Source: Parasitella parasitica
Lineage: Eukaryota > Mucoromycota > Mucoromycetes > Mucorales > Mucoraceae
Direction: 5' to 3'
Assembly (NCBI GenBank): GCA_025201805.1
Contig: MU619254.1
Location: forward strand, 247,440-299,815
DNA: 52,376 nucleotides
The first letter of the stretch is position 1. Each line of letters begins with the position of its first letter. The notes below the pieces were generated by a model. It ran no database searches and was not told the origin of the DNA. It saw nothing but the letters and a program-made list of their open reading frames with translations. Below, one piece after another: positions 24,035 to 34,089 of the stretch. The translations under genes and the position numbers were made by a program.

Positions 24035-25132
24035 TACCTGGGAACACCATCTGACGCCACAAATGCCTGTAAAGTTTCATCCCAAATGCCACGTTCAGCG
24101 AAATATAGTAATGTTGAGAATAAAACGACACAAGTTACTGTAAAAAAGAACAGCGCGGATAGAGCGTCTCCCGATCTTCTGAAGGCCATCATCATCACTT
24201 CAATTGTCATGACAATGGTGTTGGAGTATTTGTACGATTTAAATAGGCGCAATAATCGAAACAGCCTTAGAATAGTGAATCTGAACTCGTACGTCTAGAT
24301 ATATACAAGGTTAAAAAAAACCAGATTAGCTCTGCACGCAATGGACCTACAGTGTCATGCTTTGCAATCACTTCAATGTAAAACGGGACAATAGATATGA
24401 AATCGATGATGGAAAGAGGGGCTAACTTGGTGGTGAATATCAATGCATCCAGCAAATGTATATTTGTATGCATAGGCCACTTACATAAAAAAAACTTTTT
24501 CAGCATACGGAGCGAGTCTGAATGAGCAAACATTCTCAAAAGATACTCTAATGTGAACAAGGCGACCATGGCTGATTCGAGGTGGAACCTAGTCGTATAT
24601 TATGCGATCGTGTCAATGATTTCTAGATGTGTGCTTTTCTTTTTCTTTTTTTTCTTTACCAAACTCTATTGCCCTTGGTCGAACGAAAAGAAGGGATCGT
24701 CTCAATGGTCGTCGTAATTGCGCTGAAAACAATTAAAAATGACACAATCACGTTTGTCCAGAAAGCGTTTCTACTGCTGGCCGGTTCTTCCAATAAAAGG
24801 TACAATTTCCTCTTGATGCTGCTCTTTATTTCAGGCATTGGAGGTGCCGAGTCTTCAATATCGATGTGAGTGGATGGCCGTGGTTGTCGTGGCTGTGGTG
24901 GATGCACGACCAAGTTGGCTACAGAAGTCCAGCCTTCTTCCGCCAGTCTACCAAGCTTGCGATACAACGGCGGTTGGTATTGGTTATCGCTCGTGTGTTC
25001 TTCTGGGGAACTACTGCCAGGCTCGGCCATCTCTATGGTTTCCCCATTGTGGAGTGGCTCTGTTTCTTCGTCTTCTTGCTTGGAGAATGATTTACTACCG
25101 CCACTGTTACCTTTTGAACGAAAAAAATTCAT
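23223..25132 (-). CDS. Voltage-gated potassium channel, Shaker-like (6TM)
   Basis: Five exons (25132-24660, 24588-24351, 24294-24038, 23867-23735 and 23666-23223) give 514 aa. A ~125-residue cytosolic N-terminus precedes S1 (VIVSFLIVFSAITTTIE), S2 (MVALFTLEYLLRM) and S3. S4 carries positive residues every third position (RFTILRLFRLLRLFKSYK). S5 follows, then the pore with the canonical filter TTTGYGD near residue 340. S6 (MMFGVLLIALPSIIVG) resembles Kv channels. A cytosolic tail with a short predicted coiled coil (ILSQIQALMQLTLQNQTAIN) may assist tetramerisation. I see no T1 domain. It should conduct K+ at the plasma or an internal membrane. A CT-rich leader precedes the start. Intron 3 contains a T72 run (coding strand) and a heptamer array. 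Confidence 0.9.
23912..23960 (+). repeat. Heptamer tandem repeat AAATG(T/C)C, seven copies
   Basis: Two AAATGTC units are followed by five AAATGCC units, directly abutting the A72 run. It lies inside intron 3 of the Kv channel gene. Confidence 0.95.
23961..24032 (+). repeat. A72 homopolymer (T72 on the gene strand)
   Basis: Seventy-two uninterrupted A lie in the Kv intron, ending 5 nt before the splice donor at 24037 (plus-strand coordinates). Open frames across it that read as poly-Lys or poly-Phe are artefacts. Confidence 0.9.
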
Positions 25133-25154
25133 GAAGAAGAGGAGGAAGAGTGAG

Positions 25155-25205
25155 TAGCAAGCACAAATAGAGGAAAAAGAAGAAAGAGAGAGAGAAAGAG
25201 ATGAA
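25155..25205 (-). promoter_or_regulatory. Polypyrimidine leader upstream of Kv channel
   Basis: On the minus strand this reads as a CT-only tract (CTCTTTCTCTCTCTCTTTCT) 25-70 nt before the ATG at 25132. Such tracts often mark core promoters or 5' leaders in filamentous fungi. Confidence 0.4.
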
Positions 25206-25241
25206 GATACTTTTGTACGTTATTTATTTTGAACACCCGTT

Positions 25242-26967
25242 TTAAAAATGAAATGAAAACTGTTGTCCTCGACTGCCACCACCGAAAGGGAAACCGTTGC
25301 CTGCACCGCCAAAGTGAGCAAAGGGGTTTCCATGGTGTTGGTGATGCGCGAATGGATTTCCGTATTGCTGCTGCTGCTGGGCAGATTCAGGGTCATAAGG
25401 GTCGAATCCGTTATCAAACTGATCCCTCTTCTCGGGATCGCTCAGCACTTCGTACGCTTGGTTGATCTCTGCCATTTTGCCTTCTACTTGGTTTTTATCC
25501 AGCTCTCCGCTGTATTTATCCGGATGCCATTCATGAGCTTTTTTGCGGTACGCCTTCTTGATAGTACGTGCATCAGCGTCTCTCGATACATCTAATTAGG
25601 ACTTGATTAGCAATCAATGAGGCTCCTTTCCTGGTATGCGTATTACCTAATATTTTATAGTAATCTCTCTTCTTGCTTTGCTTTAATAACTGCTGTGCTC
25701 GCTGTAGTAACTGGCGAATACGATTATCTTGCTGTCCACTAGCTTCGAATGCTTGTTCCAGATCGCGGACCGCACCTTCGAAATCATTGGCATTCAATTT
25801 CATTTCGCCCAAATGCGCTAGCGCTTCTTTATTCTGACGATCCAAATCAAGCGTCAATTGGCACCATTTTTGGGCCTTGTCCGTGTCCTTTTGTTTAGCT
25901 GACAATTCGCATGCCATTGAATAAATTTTGATATGGAGTCTTTTGGGTAATGCAGGCGCGTTTAGATCTTTTTCCAACGTCTGGAATGGCTCGTCAATAT
26001 CATTCACAATGCCTGGTTTGGTGCCTGTGCCGATTAAACCATTCAATGCCATGGCGTATCGCTGCCCTTTCTGTGCTTCTGCAGATTTTGTGATTTCTTT
26101 TTCAATGCGCTTGATTAGGCGAAAAAGACTTTTGCACTGACGATCTTCAGGGTCATAGTGTATACATTGTTTGACCTGAGTTAGCGCTCTTTCAGCCTCG
26201 TAAAGCGAAAAAAAGTTGATGGTGGCCAGTTCCAGCAAAAGACTCTTATCCGATGGGTTCAAATGAGCAACTCGTCTTGAAAGAAATCAGTGAATACAAC
26301 AGCCATCCTATTTCTGTTTATCGACACTTACGTATAGTCATTGGCTGCTTCTTCAATCTCGCCCTTGCCGATATGACATTTAGCACGAATAATACGCCAT
26401 TGGGGCTTTTGAGGAGCAGTACGAATGACTTGAGTCATATGCTGAATACACTGTTCATAGTTCCTGTCTTGATAAGCCTGTTGGCCCAAAATGCTCTGTT
26501 TCTCAGCGGCTTCGACCGATTCTAGCAAAGTCTTGACTTCTTGGTTGGACTTGGTGTCGCCATGTTCCAACAGATCGCTTTTGGCAAGCGAAAAATCACC
26601 GTCTGCAGCGTAAAGCTTGGCACGCTGTAATAGAGCCTTTTCAAAGCCTGGTTTCAAATCAAGTATTTTGGTGAAATCGTCAATGGCAGAAGCCGTTCTT
26701 CCCAAAGAAAGAAATGCAGTGGCTCTTTTATAGTAGGACACATAGTCTAAAGGGTTTTGCTCTGCAATATGTGATTAGCATGTATTTACTATTGCGGCTC
26801 TTGGAGTACATACGAATAGCAGCATCAAAGCTCATGATGGCATCAGTGTATTTGCCAGTGACCAAGTGCTGGTTTCCCTCTGCTAAATGCTGCTCAATGC
26901 TCTTGTCAGCATAGCAGGTGTTTACAAAGAAGGGTATAAGGAACGCTAATAATTTATTGGATTTCAT
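25242..26967 (-). CDS. ER-type TPR/J-domain co-chaperone (DNAJC3/P58IPK-like)
   Basis: Four exons (26967-26814, 26761-26332, 26275-25647 and 25591-25242) give 520 aa. A signal peptide is clear (MKSNKLLAFLIPFFVNTCYA). About nine TPR units cover residues ~25-390. A J domain follows at ~398-465 (DYYKIL, then the catalytic HPD at 426-428, then INQAYEVLSDPEKRDQFD). The end is Gly/Phe/His-rich (GNPFAHFGGAGNGFPFGG). Signal peptide, TPRs and J domain in this order match DNAJC3, an ER-lumen co-chaperone of BiP/Kar2 that binds unfolded clients. No HDEL-type retention signal is present, as in the animal protein. It lies 109 bp upstream of the Kv channel start on the same strand. Confidence 0.92.
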
Positions 26968-27275
26968 GATGAAAAAGCGAGTGAAATCAATCCATATTTC
27001 ATTTTAACCTAGTAATTAACCAATAACATGGAAATAAATTAAAAAGTTGACACGTATTATTGGAGGTCTAATTTTCAGCATTAGGGAGGAACGTCCGCAA
27101 GACAGAGCTTCACAAGTACAAGCAACCGTTTATAGCGGCATGTGATGCACTGTTTTAGGTCGCTGCTGATTGCAATGATTGTTATTAGATAGAAACAGTA
27201 GAGCAATACAGGGCGACGTGTATATCATAATTCATATTTGCATTGTCCCCACATTTGCTACTGAGAAATCAGACA
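26968..27275. other. Spacer between DNAJC3-like gene and Yak1-like gene
   Basis: A 308-bp spacer that should carry the DNAJC3-like promoter and the kinase 3' end. I did not find a convincing unfolded-protein-response element or another site. Confidence 0.45.
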
Positions 27276-29125
27276 CTACCTATTGCTGTGATGATGGTCT
27301 CGGTATCTTTCCATCATGCGCGCGTTCTGATTGTACGCCTGTTCAGTCAAGCATTCTGTGGTAGCTGGTAATGCAGATGACGGTGGAGACAACAATGGGC
27401 TCAAGATGGATCCATATCGCTTCCTCGAGTAGGGCGAGACGCTGGTACTGCTTCTTGATTCCTTATTAGCATACGACCTTCTTCTTACGCCTGTCAGCAT
27501 GGGAGGCACATCCAGCTCCTCTTCGTCATCTTGCTCATTATCGCTGGAATCTGAGTCGTCGTGCTTGGAGCGTTTCTTGATTCCTCTCCCTAGCGAGATG
27601 AGCTCTTCCAAATTCCTTGAAAATCTGTTTTCGCCTGCTATAAATGGATGCCTAATGGCCTCTTGTGGCGTCATTCTCTTGATAGGATCTACTTGTAGCG
27701 CCTTTTTCAAGAAATCGAGCAGATTTTGCCTCACTTTCATCTCTTTTTCTATCTCGGTGCTGGTCATGTCTTTTCTTGGCAGTGGGTATTTCAAAACTAG
27801 TTTATCCAAATTGTATGTCGAAAAATAGCGTTTGCTTGGCTTTTCGTTTTTGTTTCTCTCCTCCGAGTACTGCCGAATATCTTTGAAAGAGTATCTGGTT
27901 TCGCCCGCAAGCGTCGTTTTTCTGTTGTAATATCGGTGTCCACATTTTCCTCCAGAAATCATATAGTCCGGCAAAGCACCCACTGCCTCAATGATGCGAG
28001 TCAGCTGGTTGTATTCAGAACTCCCAGGAAATAGAGGTAGGCCCAGGTACAGTTCTGCCACTATGCAGCCAAACGACCACATGTCAATTGCTGTCGAGTA
28101 TTCAAGACCAATCAAGACCTCAGGAGATCTGTAGAATCTGCTCTGAATATACGTGTATGTCTGCTGTGATTCGTAACAGGCCGACCCGAAATCGATGACT
28201 TTGATAGCAGGGGATTCCAAGCTTCTCAGCAGAATGTTTTCTGGCTTCAGATCGCAGTGGATGATTTTGGCAGTCTTGATAACAGCCAAGGTATCCAGTA
28301 TCTGCGCCGAGAATACTCGCACTAGATTGGTTGATAAGCCTTTGAAATGGTTCTGCTTGACGAGTTCGTACAAATTGACTGACAAAAGCTCAAATACAAG
28401 ACACAGGTGGTTTTTGTGCATGAATGACTCCTTCATTCGCAAGATGTTGTGCTCATCGTTTGGGTCGCTGACGGTGTTCAGCTAATTGCTTTTTGTTGGT
28501 ATAATGACACGGCGCATCTGTGAATACTGACTTACATGTCGAAGAATATCCACTTCAATCAGACTCTGCTTTGTATAAGCCGGCTTATTTTTGATGATTT
28601 TCACGCCCACCAATTCTCCAGTTGTCATGTTTTTGCATTTTGCAACCTGCCCAAACGTACCAGCACCCAAAATATCTATAATTAGATATCTGCTCTCAAG
28701 TTAGAATACTTGCTTGGTAAATGCGCAGTTTTTTTTTTTTCTTTTTTTTTCTTATACTTTTTCTCGTCATTTGGTCCAACTAGGCCATGCACATATAATA
28801 TAAAATCTGAATTCTTGTTGTCGTACCCATCATTCTTGGAAGGCACACTTGGTTTCGTCAAGACCCTTTTCGGATTGAAGGTTGTGTCGTACTCAAAGCA
28901 CGGATTTCTCTTCCTGAACATATCACAGATGTTTACTGTCATATTCTGAATCAACTGAAATCACAAAGTTAAGCATCATGCGCAAGTTTCCAAGATGAAC
29001 TGCCTGCTTACCTTGTTCTTCAACGAGTTTCTGCGGCATGAAAGGGGAAACCAATCTTGGTAGCTTGGCTGTCTTTCCAATTGTTCGGTTGACATGGTAG
29101 ACCCTTGGTACACGGAAGATGACAT
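27276..29125 (-). CDS. DYRK-family protein kinase, Yak1-like
   Basis: Four exons (29125-29012, 28954-28758, 28689-28536 and 28481-27276) give 556 aa. The DYRK homology line before the kinase reads GYDNKNSDFILYVHG, as in Yak1 proteins. The kinase domain shows LGAGTFGQVAKC (P-loop), VGVKIIKNK (ATP lysine), HCDLKPENIL (catalytic Asp232) and DFGSACYESQQTYTYIQSRF. The DFG loop contains the DYRK activation-loop YxY (Tyr264 and Tyr266), and RFYRSPEVLIG follows. The C-terminal tail is basic then acidic (GIKKRSKHDDSDSSDNEQDD). Yak1 kinases respond to low PKA/TOR activity and promote growth arrest and stress programmes. The protein is short compared with yeast Yak1 because the N-terminal extension is almost absent. 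Confidence 0.9.
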
Positions 29126-30600
29126 TCGATTGGGAAAAATGGAAAAAGGTGATTGATATTCTAATCATGGAAAAAAAAAGCTTAAATGAAATTATTACCC
29201 CACGGAGATTTGTTTGTGCTCCCGAGATTTTGCATGAATCCAGAAAAAGTTGTCTCATTGGATTCAGACGCATAATGCAGCATACATAGGACGATGGGGT
29301 ACTTGATTATCACGCATATTAATACACGAACATTGTAAAAAGACCGTGTTCTGTAAAAACTATCAATAAAGCCCTTGTACATAAGCTGCTTTACTATGGG
29401 CGGCACAAGATTGCATCATTTATTAATCAGGCCATGCTGAGGTATTGACAAAGCAGCCGGCAAAGTCTTTGAACTTCAGGGACTAGAGATCAAAGTTGGA
29501 TATTTATTCGTATAGTCTTAATACTGTATCTGCCTGAAATTAGCATCCAAGCTCTTGTTTCTTTTTGGAGCTCATAAAAATCCCTGGATAAATGTTTAAA
29601 GTTCTTTAATTGCTAAGTCTCTTTACTGTGCTCAATCTTCAATATTGCTTGCATTATGGCAAGCTTTATATTCCTGCTTGATAATAAAAATAAAAATAAA
29701 AAAACTTCTCCAATTTTGAATGAAACTATGCAAACGACGTTTAGAAGGTGCCTGCGTAATGTTTTAACTTGAAGGCTTTGTTATCAATTGTATTCAGACT
29801 TCCATCAACAAAGCCGTTGATCGCGTATTCTCTAGAGTATTCTCTCTATATCATTTGGCATCTTGTTTTGAACAGCACTAAAGCTTTTCTGTACTTTATA
29901 ATCCATCTGCAAAGAATAATCCACAGGATATATAGCGAGCTATGCCCTTCATATTAGCTGAACATAATAAGATGCGGAAATGGAAGCCTTAACTTATATA
30001 CGCCCAAACAGTACTTGGACATTTGTAACGCTCCATTACACAATCGGAAAGATGCTCATATATTTGAAGGCATAAGGAGAGAACAGAGTGCTTGAATGGC
30101 CTTTTGTAAATCAATTACAATTCTTATTTTGGAGCCACTACTACGTAAAATTGGAAAAAGAAACGCTGTAAGGAATGTGCCATGATGACTTATAATTATA
30201 TTCAACATAAACCTCAAAGGTACCAAATTCAACCAAATCAATTATCAAAAATCATAATGAATTGGCACAATAGTTGGAATAATTATTGCAATTTTATAAT
30301 TACTAACCCGAATACTTTCTTTAAGCCTTTAATATTTTTTATTATTGATACAAGCTAATCAATAAAGAATTGTGCTTTGCAACTGGCGGCTTTAATAAGA
30401 AATCCGTGGTAATATACAGTATTTATCGCGTTTTCAGCGCATTGGATTTGCAAGCTTGTGAATGCAGCTTATATCAGCATAAACTCTGGGTTGTAATTAG
30501 ATTGAGATTTTATTTCCCATGCTCGTAATATATATAAAATAAGCCTTTGTTTGTAGTTATTACTTTCTTTTTTCCATTTATAAAAGTCGGTTTGCACAAG
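29126..30600. other. 1.5-kb divergent spacer
   Basis: AT-rich DNA between the Yak1-like and quinone oxidoreductase genes. No credible open frame, tRNA or repeat was found. It should hold both promoters. A pyrimidine-rich stretch (30565-30578) precedes the oxidoreductase ATG. Confidence 0.5.
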
Positions 30601-31762
30601 ATGAAAGCATTCGTTGTTGAAAAATGGTTGAAGGGCCCTGAAGAACTTGCTGTCAAAAATGTAGACCTCCCTAGCGAGCCAAAGAAGGGAGAACTCCAGG
30701 TCCAAGTCAAGGCTGCTGGTTTAAACTTTTTCGACACATTGATGGTACATAACCAGCCAAAGGATAGCCCCATTTCATTGCTAATTGACATTTCACATAG
30801 ATCCAAGGCAAGTATCAAATAAAGCCTCCATTCCCCTTCATTCCTGGTGGAGAATTCAGCGGTGTCGTGCTCAAATCTACTGTCCCCAACTTCAAGGCTG
30901 GTGACCGAGTTTTTGGATCTGGAAACTCTTTTGCTGAAATCGTCAATGTCACTGCATCCAATGTTCTTCCTATGCCCAAGAACTTTTCATTTGAGCAAGC
31001 TGCTGGTCTGTACGTTACTTATCCTACCAGTTACTCGGCCCTTGTCTTGCGTGCCAATTTGAAGGCCGGTGAGTACTGTTTGGTTCATGCTGCTGCCGGT
31101 GGCGTTGGCATCGCTGCTGTTCAAATCGCAAAGGCTCTTGGTGCCAAGGTCATTGCAACCGCTGGCTCAGCCGAGAAGCTCGAAATCGCAAAGAAATTCG
31201 GCGCTGACTTTGTCATCAACTACCGTGATAAGGATTGGCCAGAGCAAGTAAAGAAAATAACCAATGGCCACGGTGCAGATGTTGTTTATGATCCTGTTGG
31301 CTTAGTTGAGACAAGGTAAGAAACAAGAACTTTGAATTGTGGACTTGTAGTAAATTTATTAATACGGAAAAATAGCACCAAATGCACCGCCTGGAACGGC
31401 CGTATTCTCATCATTGGTTTTGCTCAGGGCACCATCGAAAAGATCCCTGCTAACCGCTTGCTGTTGAAGAATATCTCTGCAGTGTAAGTTTACGCTTTAT
31501 TAGTCACTGGGTAAATGCTCTTATTTATGACACCTTACATAGTGGTTTGCATTGGGGTGCATATACCAAGAATGAACCTGAGCGCATTCCTGAGGTTTGG
31601 AAAGCGTTATTTGAATTGTTCGAATCTGGTAAATTGCAACCTGCACTCTACGGAACAGTCTACTCGCTTGACACCATCCCTCAAGGTATGATGGCTATTA
31701 ATGAGCGCAAATCATATGCCAAGGTTGTCGCAAAGGTTGGCAATGATGATAGCAAGCTTTAA
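30601..31762 (+). CDS. Quinone oxidoreductase, zeta-crystallin-like (MDR family)
   Basis: Four exons (30601-30744, 30801-31315, 31376-31483 and 31543-31762) give 328 aa, the usual family length. The N-terminal GroES-like half has PFPFIPGGEFSGVV. The Rossmann half shows the NADPH-binding LVHAAAGGVGIAAVQIAKAL and VIATAGSAEKLEIAKKFGAD. The late substrate-domain line WNGRILIIGFAQGTIEKIP also fits. No zinc-binding cysteine set is seen, as expected for NADPH:quinone reductases. It likely reduces quinones or alkenals in the cytosol or mitochondria. Confidence 0.9.
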
Positions 31763-32068
31763 ATATTTGTATAATCAAGATAAAAATATAAAAGTTGAAA
31801 ATTTAAAATGTACACAGTGTTACGCATATACAACATCGACATGCTACTGTATCAAGTGTTGCATAGATCTTCTTGGTTCGAAAGAGACGCCAGGATATGG
31901 TTCTCAAGCTTCCATTTGTGACACTTGACATGATACTCAAATGACGCTTTCTTTCATTTAAACAAAATGTTGTTGACCAGAGGCATCTCATTCTTTCTTC
32001 CTCTTTCTCTTTCTCTTTCTTTTTCTTTTTCTCTATTTTTTTTTTTTTTTTCTTTTCTCTTTTTTCCA
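31763..32068 (+). promoter_or_regulatory. Upstream region of HSF-type gene with polypyrimidine leader
   Basis: A 306-bp spacer. Positions 31990-32066 are almost entirely C and T and run to 3 nt before the ATG at 32069. An in-frame ATG at 31967 would put this tract inside the protein as Ser/Leu/Phe repeats, so I prefer 32069. Confidence 0.5.
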
Positions 32069-33386
32069 ATGGAGTCGAAATTTCACTCTTGTGATAGTAA
32101 CACAATGCGATCATTTCTATTGTCAAATCCTGGAGCAGGGGCATACTCTCAGTCACCTCCATCTCCACAGCCTACAACACATGCAGATCAGACACCGTAT
32201 GCCTCAATAACATCTCAGCCTGTACAGATACCTCAGAAATCAACAACTGCCAGCACGTTTGTTCACAAATTATACAATATGGTGCTAGATGACCAGTTCC
32301 AGCATTTGATTGCATGGAATTACACGGGTGCGTCCTTTATTGTCTGCAACATCATGGAGTTTGCAAGAGATGTTCTGCCAAAGCATTTCAAGCACAACAA
32401 CTTTAGCAGTTTTGTCAGACAGCTCAACATGTAAACAAGATGCGCAATGTTTATTTGACAAAAAGTACTTAAAAAAAACATATATATATATATATATTAT
32501 ATGTATATACATGATATAGGTATGGCTTCCATAAAGTGAACAAGTCGCCTCGTGGCCACCGAACATTGGCAGAGAATCAAATCTGGGAATTCTCTCACTC
32601 AAGGTTCATTCGAGATCGTTCTGACTTGCTAGACGAAATAAAACGCAAAACCATGGAATCTGATACTGTGCGACGTGAAACCGACTTGCATGCACATATG
32701 GCAATGATGCAGATGTCTCAATCTGATATGCTGCAGCAAATAAATCATCTGCACGATACGTTTAATCAAATTGTCAAGGAATTGCACGAAACAAAACAAA
32801 AGCAAGAGCATAATAACAAATTAGTGAAAAACTTGCTATCATATATCACTCAGCAAAATGGAGGTATGTTTGTTTGCTTTTACGTGTGTATGGCGGTGCT
32901 CATTGACTAACAATTGCCTACCTACCAGGTCAGATACCCCATGAACTTGGCTCAGAGTTCAAGAAACTAGATATGAATGCAAAAGTAGCACCTTCAATAT
33001 TTATCACAACACACCAAGATCATTTCAATCACCAGCACCAGCCCTTGGTCCCCACTCAAAGTCGACCAAATAGTAGTCTATTACCGTCGGCTACTTTTCC
33101 TGGTGCGTTAATACCTAGTCCAAATCCAACTCACCTGGCAACAGCATCCTCCACATCACTCGATAAAAATTTCAACTATTTCCAAACGAATTCAACATCA
33201 CAAAGTCCATCCCAGGTGCTGGCAGCAGCGCAAGCGGCAGCATCAGTGACAATGACATTGCCTGACATTTTGAACTCACCGACACCATCGCCCACACCTT
33301 CACCTGCGCCTGCGCACCAAACCGACATTGGTCGAAATAACCGTTTCTCCTTTAACAATTCATCGCATCACTCAATGAATGGGTAA
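32069..33386 (+). CDS. HSF-type DNA-binding transcription factor
   Basis: Three exons (32069-32430, 32520-32863 and 32929-33386) give 387 aa. The HSF DNA-binding domain spans ~62-165: FVHKLYNMVLDDQFQHLIAW, VLPKHFKHNNFSSFVRQLNM, YGFHKVNK and IWEFSHSRFIRDRSDLLDEI. The recognition helix NNFSSFVRQLNMYGF is intact. A coiled coil follows at ~190-230 (heptads through MLQQINHLHDTFNQIVKELH), equivalent to the trimerisation HR-A/B region. The tail is Ser/Pro/Ala-rich and probably an activation or regulatory region. It may be a heat-shock factor or an Sfl1-type regulator; the sequence does not decide. The second intron's start falls just after the coiled coil. Confidence 0.9.
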
Positions 33387-34089
33387 CATATGTTTATTTG
33401 TTATACGATAATAGATTCAAAGATTTATCTTCTCTTTTATGACATTATACTCTTTTCTTTCTTCTCTTGGTTAAAACTAATTATAGTGACCCTCTTTTCC
33501 TCCCTTCCTCCCCCCCTTCCTCCCCCCTGGTCAGCTAATTAAGTGGGCAGAGAAATCCAGCTATTCCTTTGCTTCTATTGTATATTTACTGTTACACTGG
33601 TCATTTGGTTTAATAGGATCAGATTACTATTACAGTGTTTTTTTAAATTAAAAAAAAAAGAGAGGTGCTGGCAGCGCTATAAAACCAGTAGAATCAGGAA
33701 CTGTGTATATTCTGAAGAGCTATAATTGATAAAGCATAATTGTACTAGAGATCAGTAAAAAAAAACAAAAAAATTGATAAAGCCCCCATCAACTGTAATA
33801 TTTTATTCAAGATAGATCAATTTGTTATATTCGCGATATGATATAATACAGTTTTCGCACATACAACTACCCATTATTGAATAGACTTTTACCATGATAC
33901 ATGTATTAAAAGTTTTCCTAATATACGCAAGACAATGGTCAATATCACCTGAAAATACCGATTGTTGTCTTACATGTAATTTTAGCTAATTTGTTTTTAG
34001 CAGATTCAGGAGTTGCTAAAAAAAAAAAAGAGTTAATTAGCTCTTCTGCTTCTTTTTGTTCCATTTTATACATGACACTCACATAAATA
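33387..34089. other. Spacer between HSF-type gene and subtilase
   Basis: A 703-bp spacer with a C/T-rich block at 33480-33535 (C8 and C6 runs) and A-runs near 33650 and 33760. No open frame of interest. Confidence 0.5.

Noticed and set aside
23751-24298. Plus and minus open frames with poly-Lys or poly-Phe runs
   Set aside because: They arise from reading through the A72 homopolymer in the Kv-channel intron; the spliced Kv model explains the flanks.
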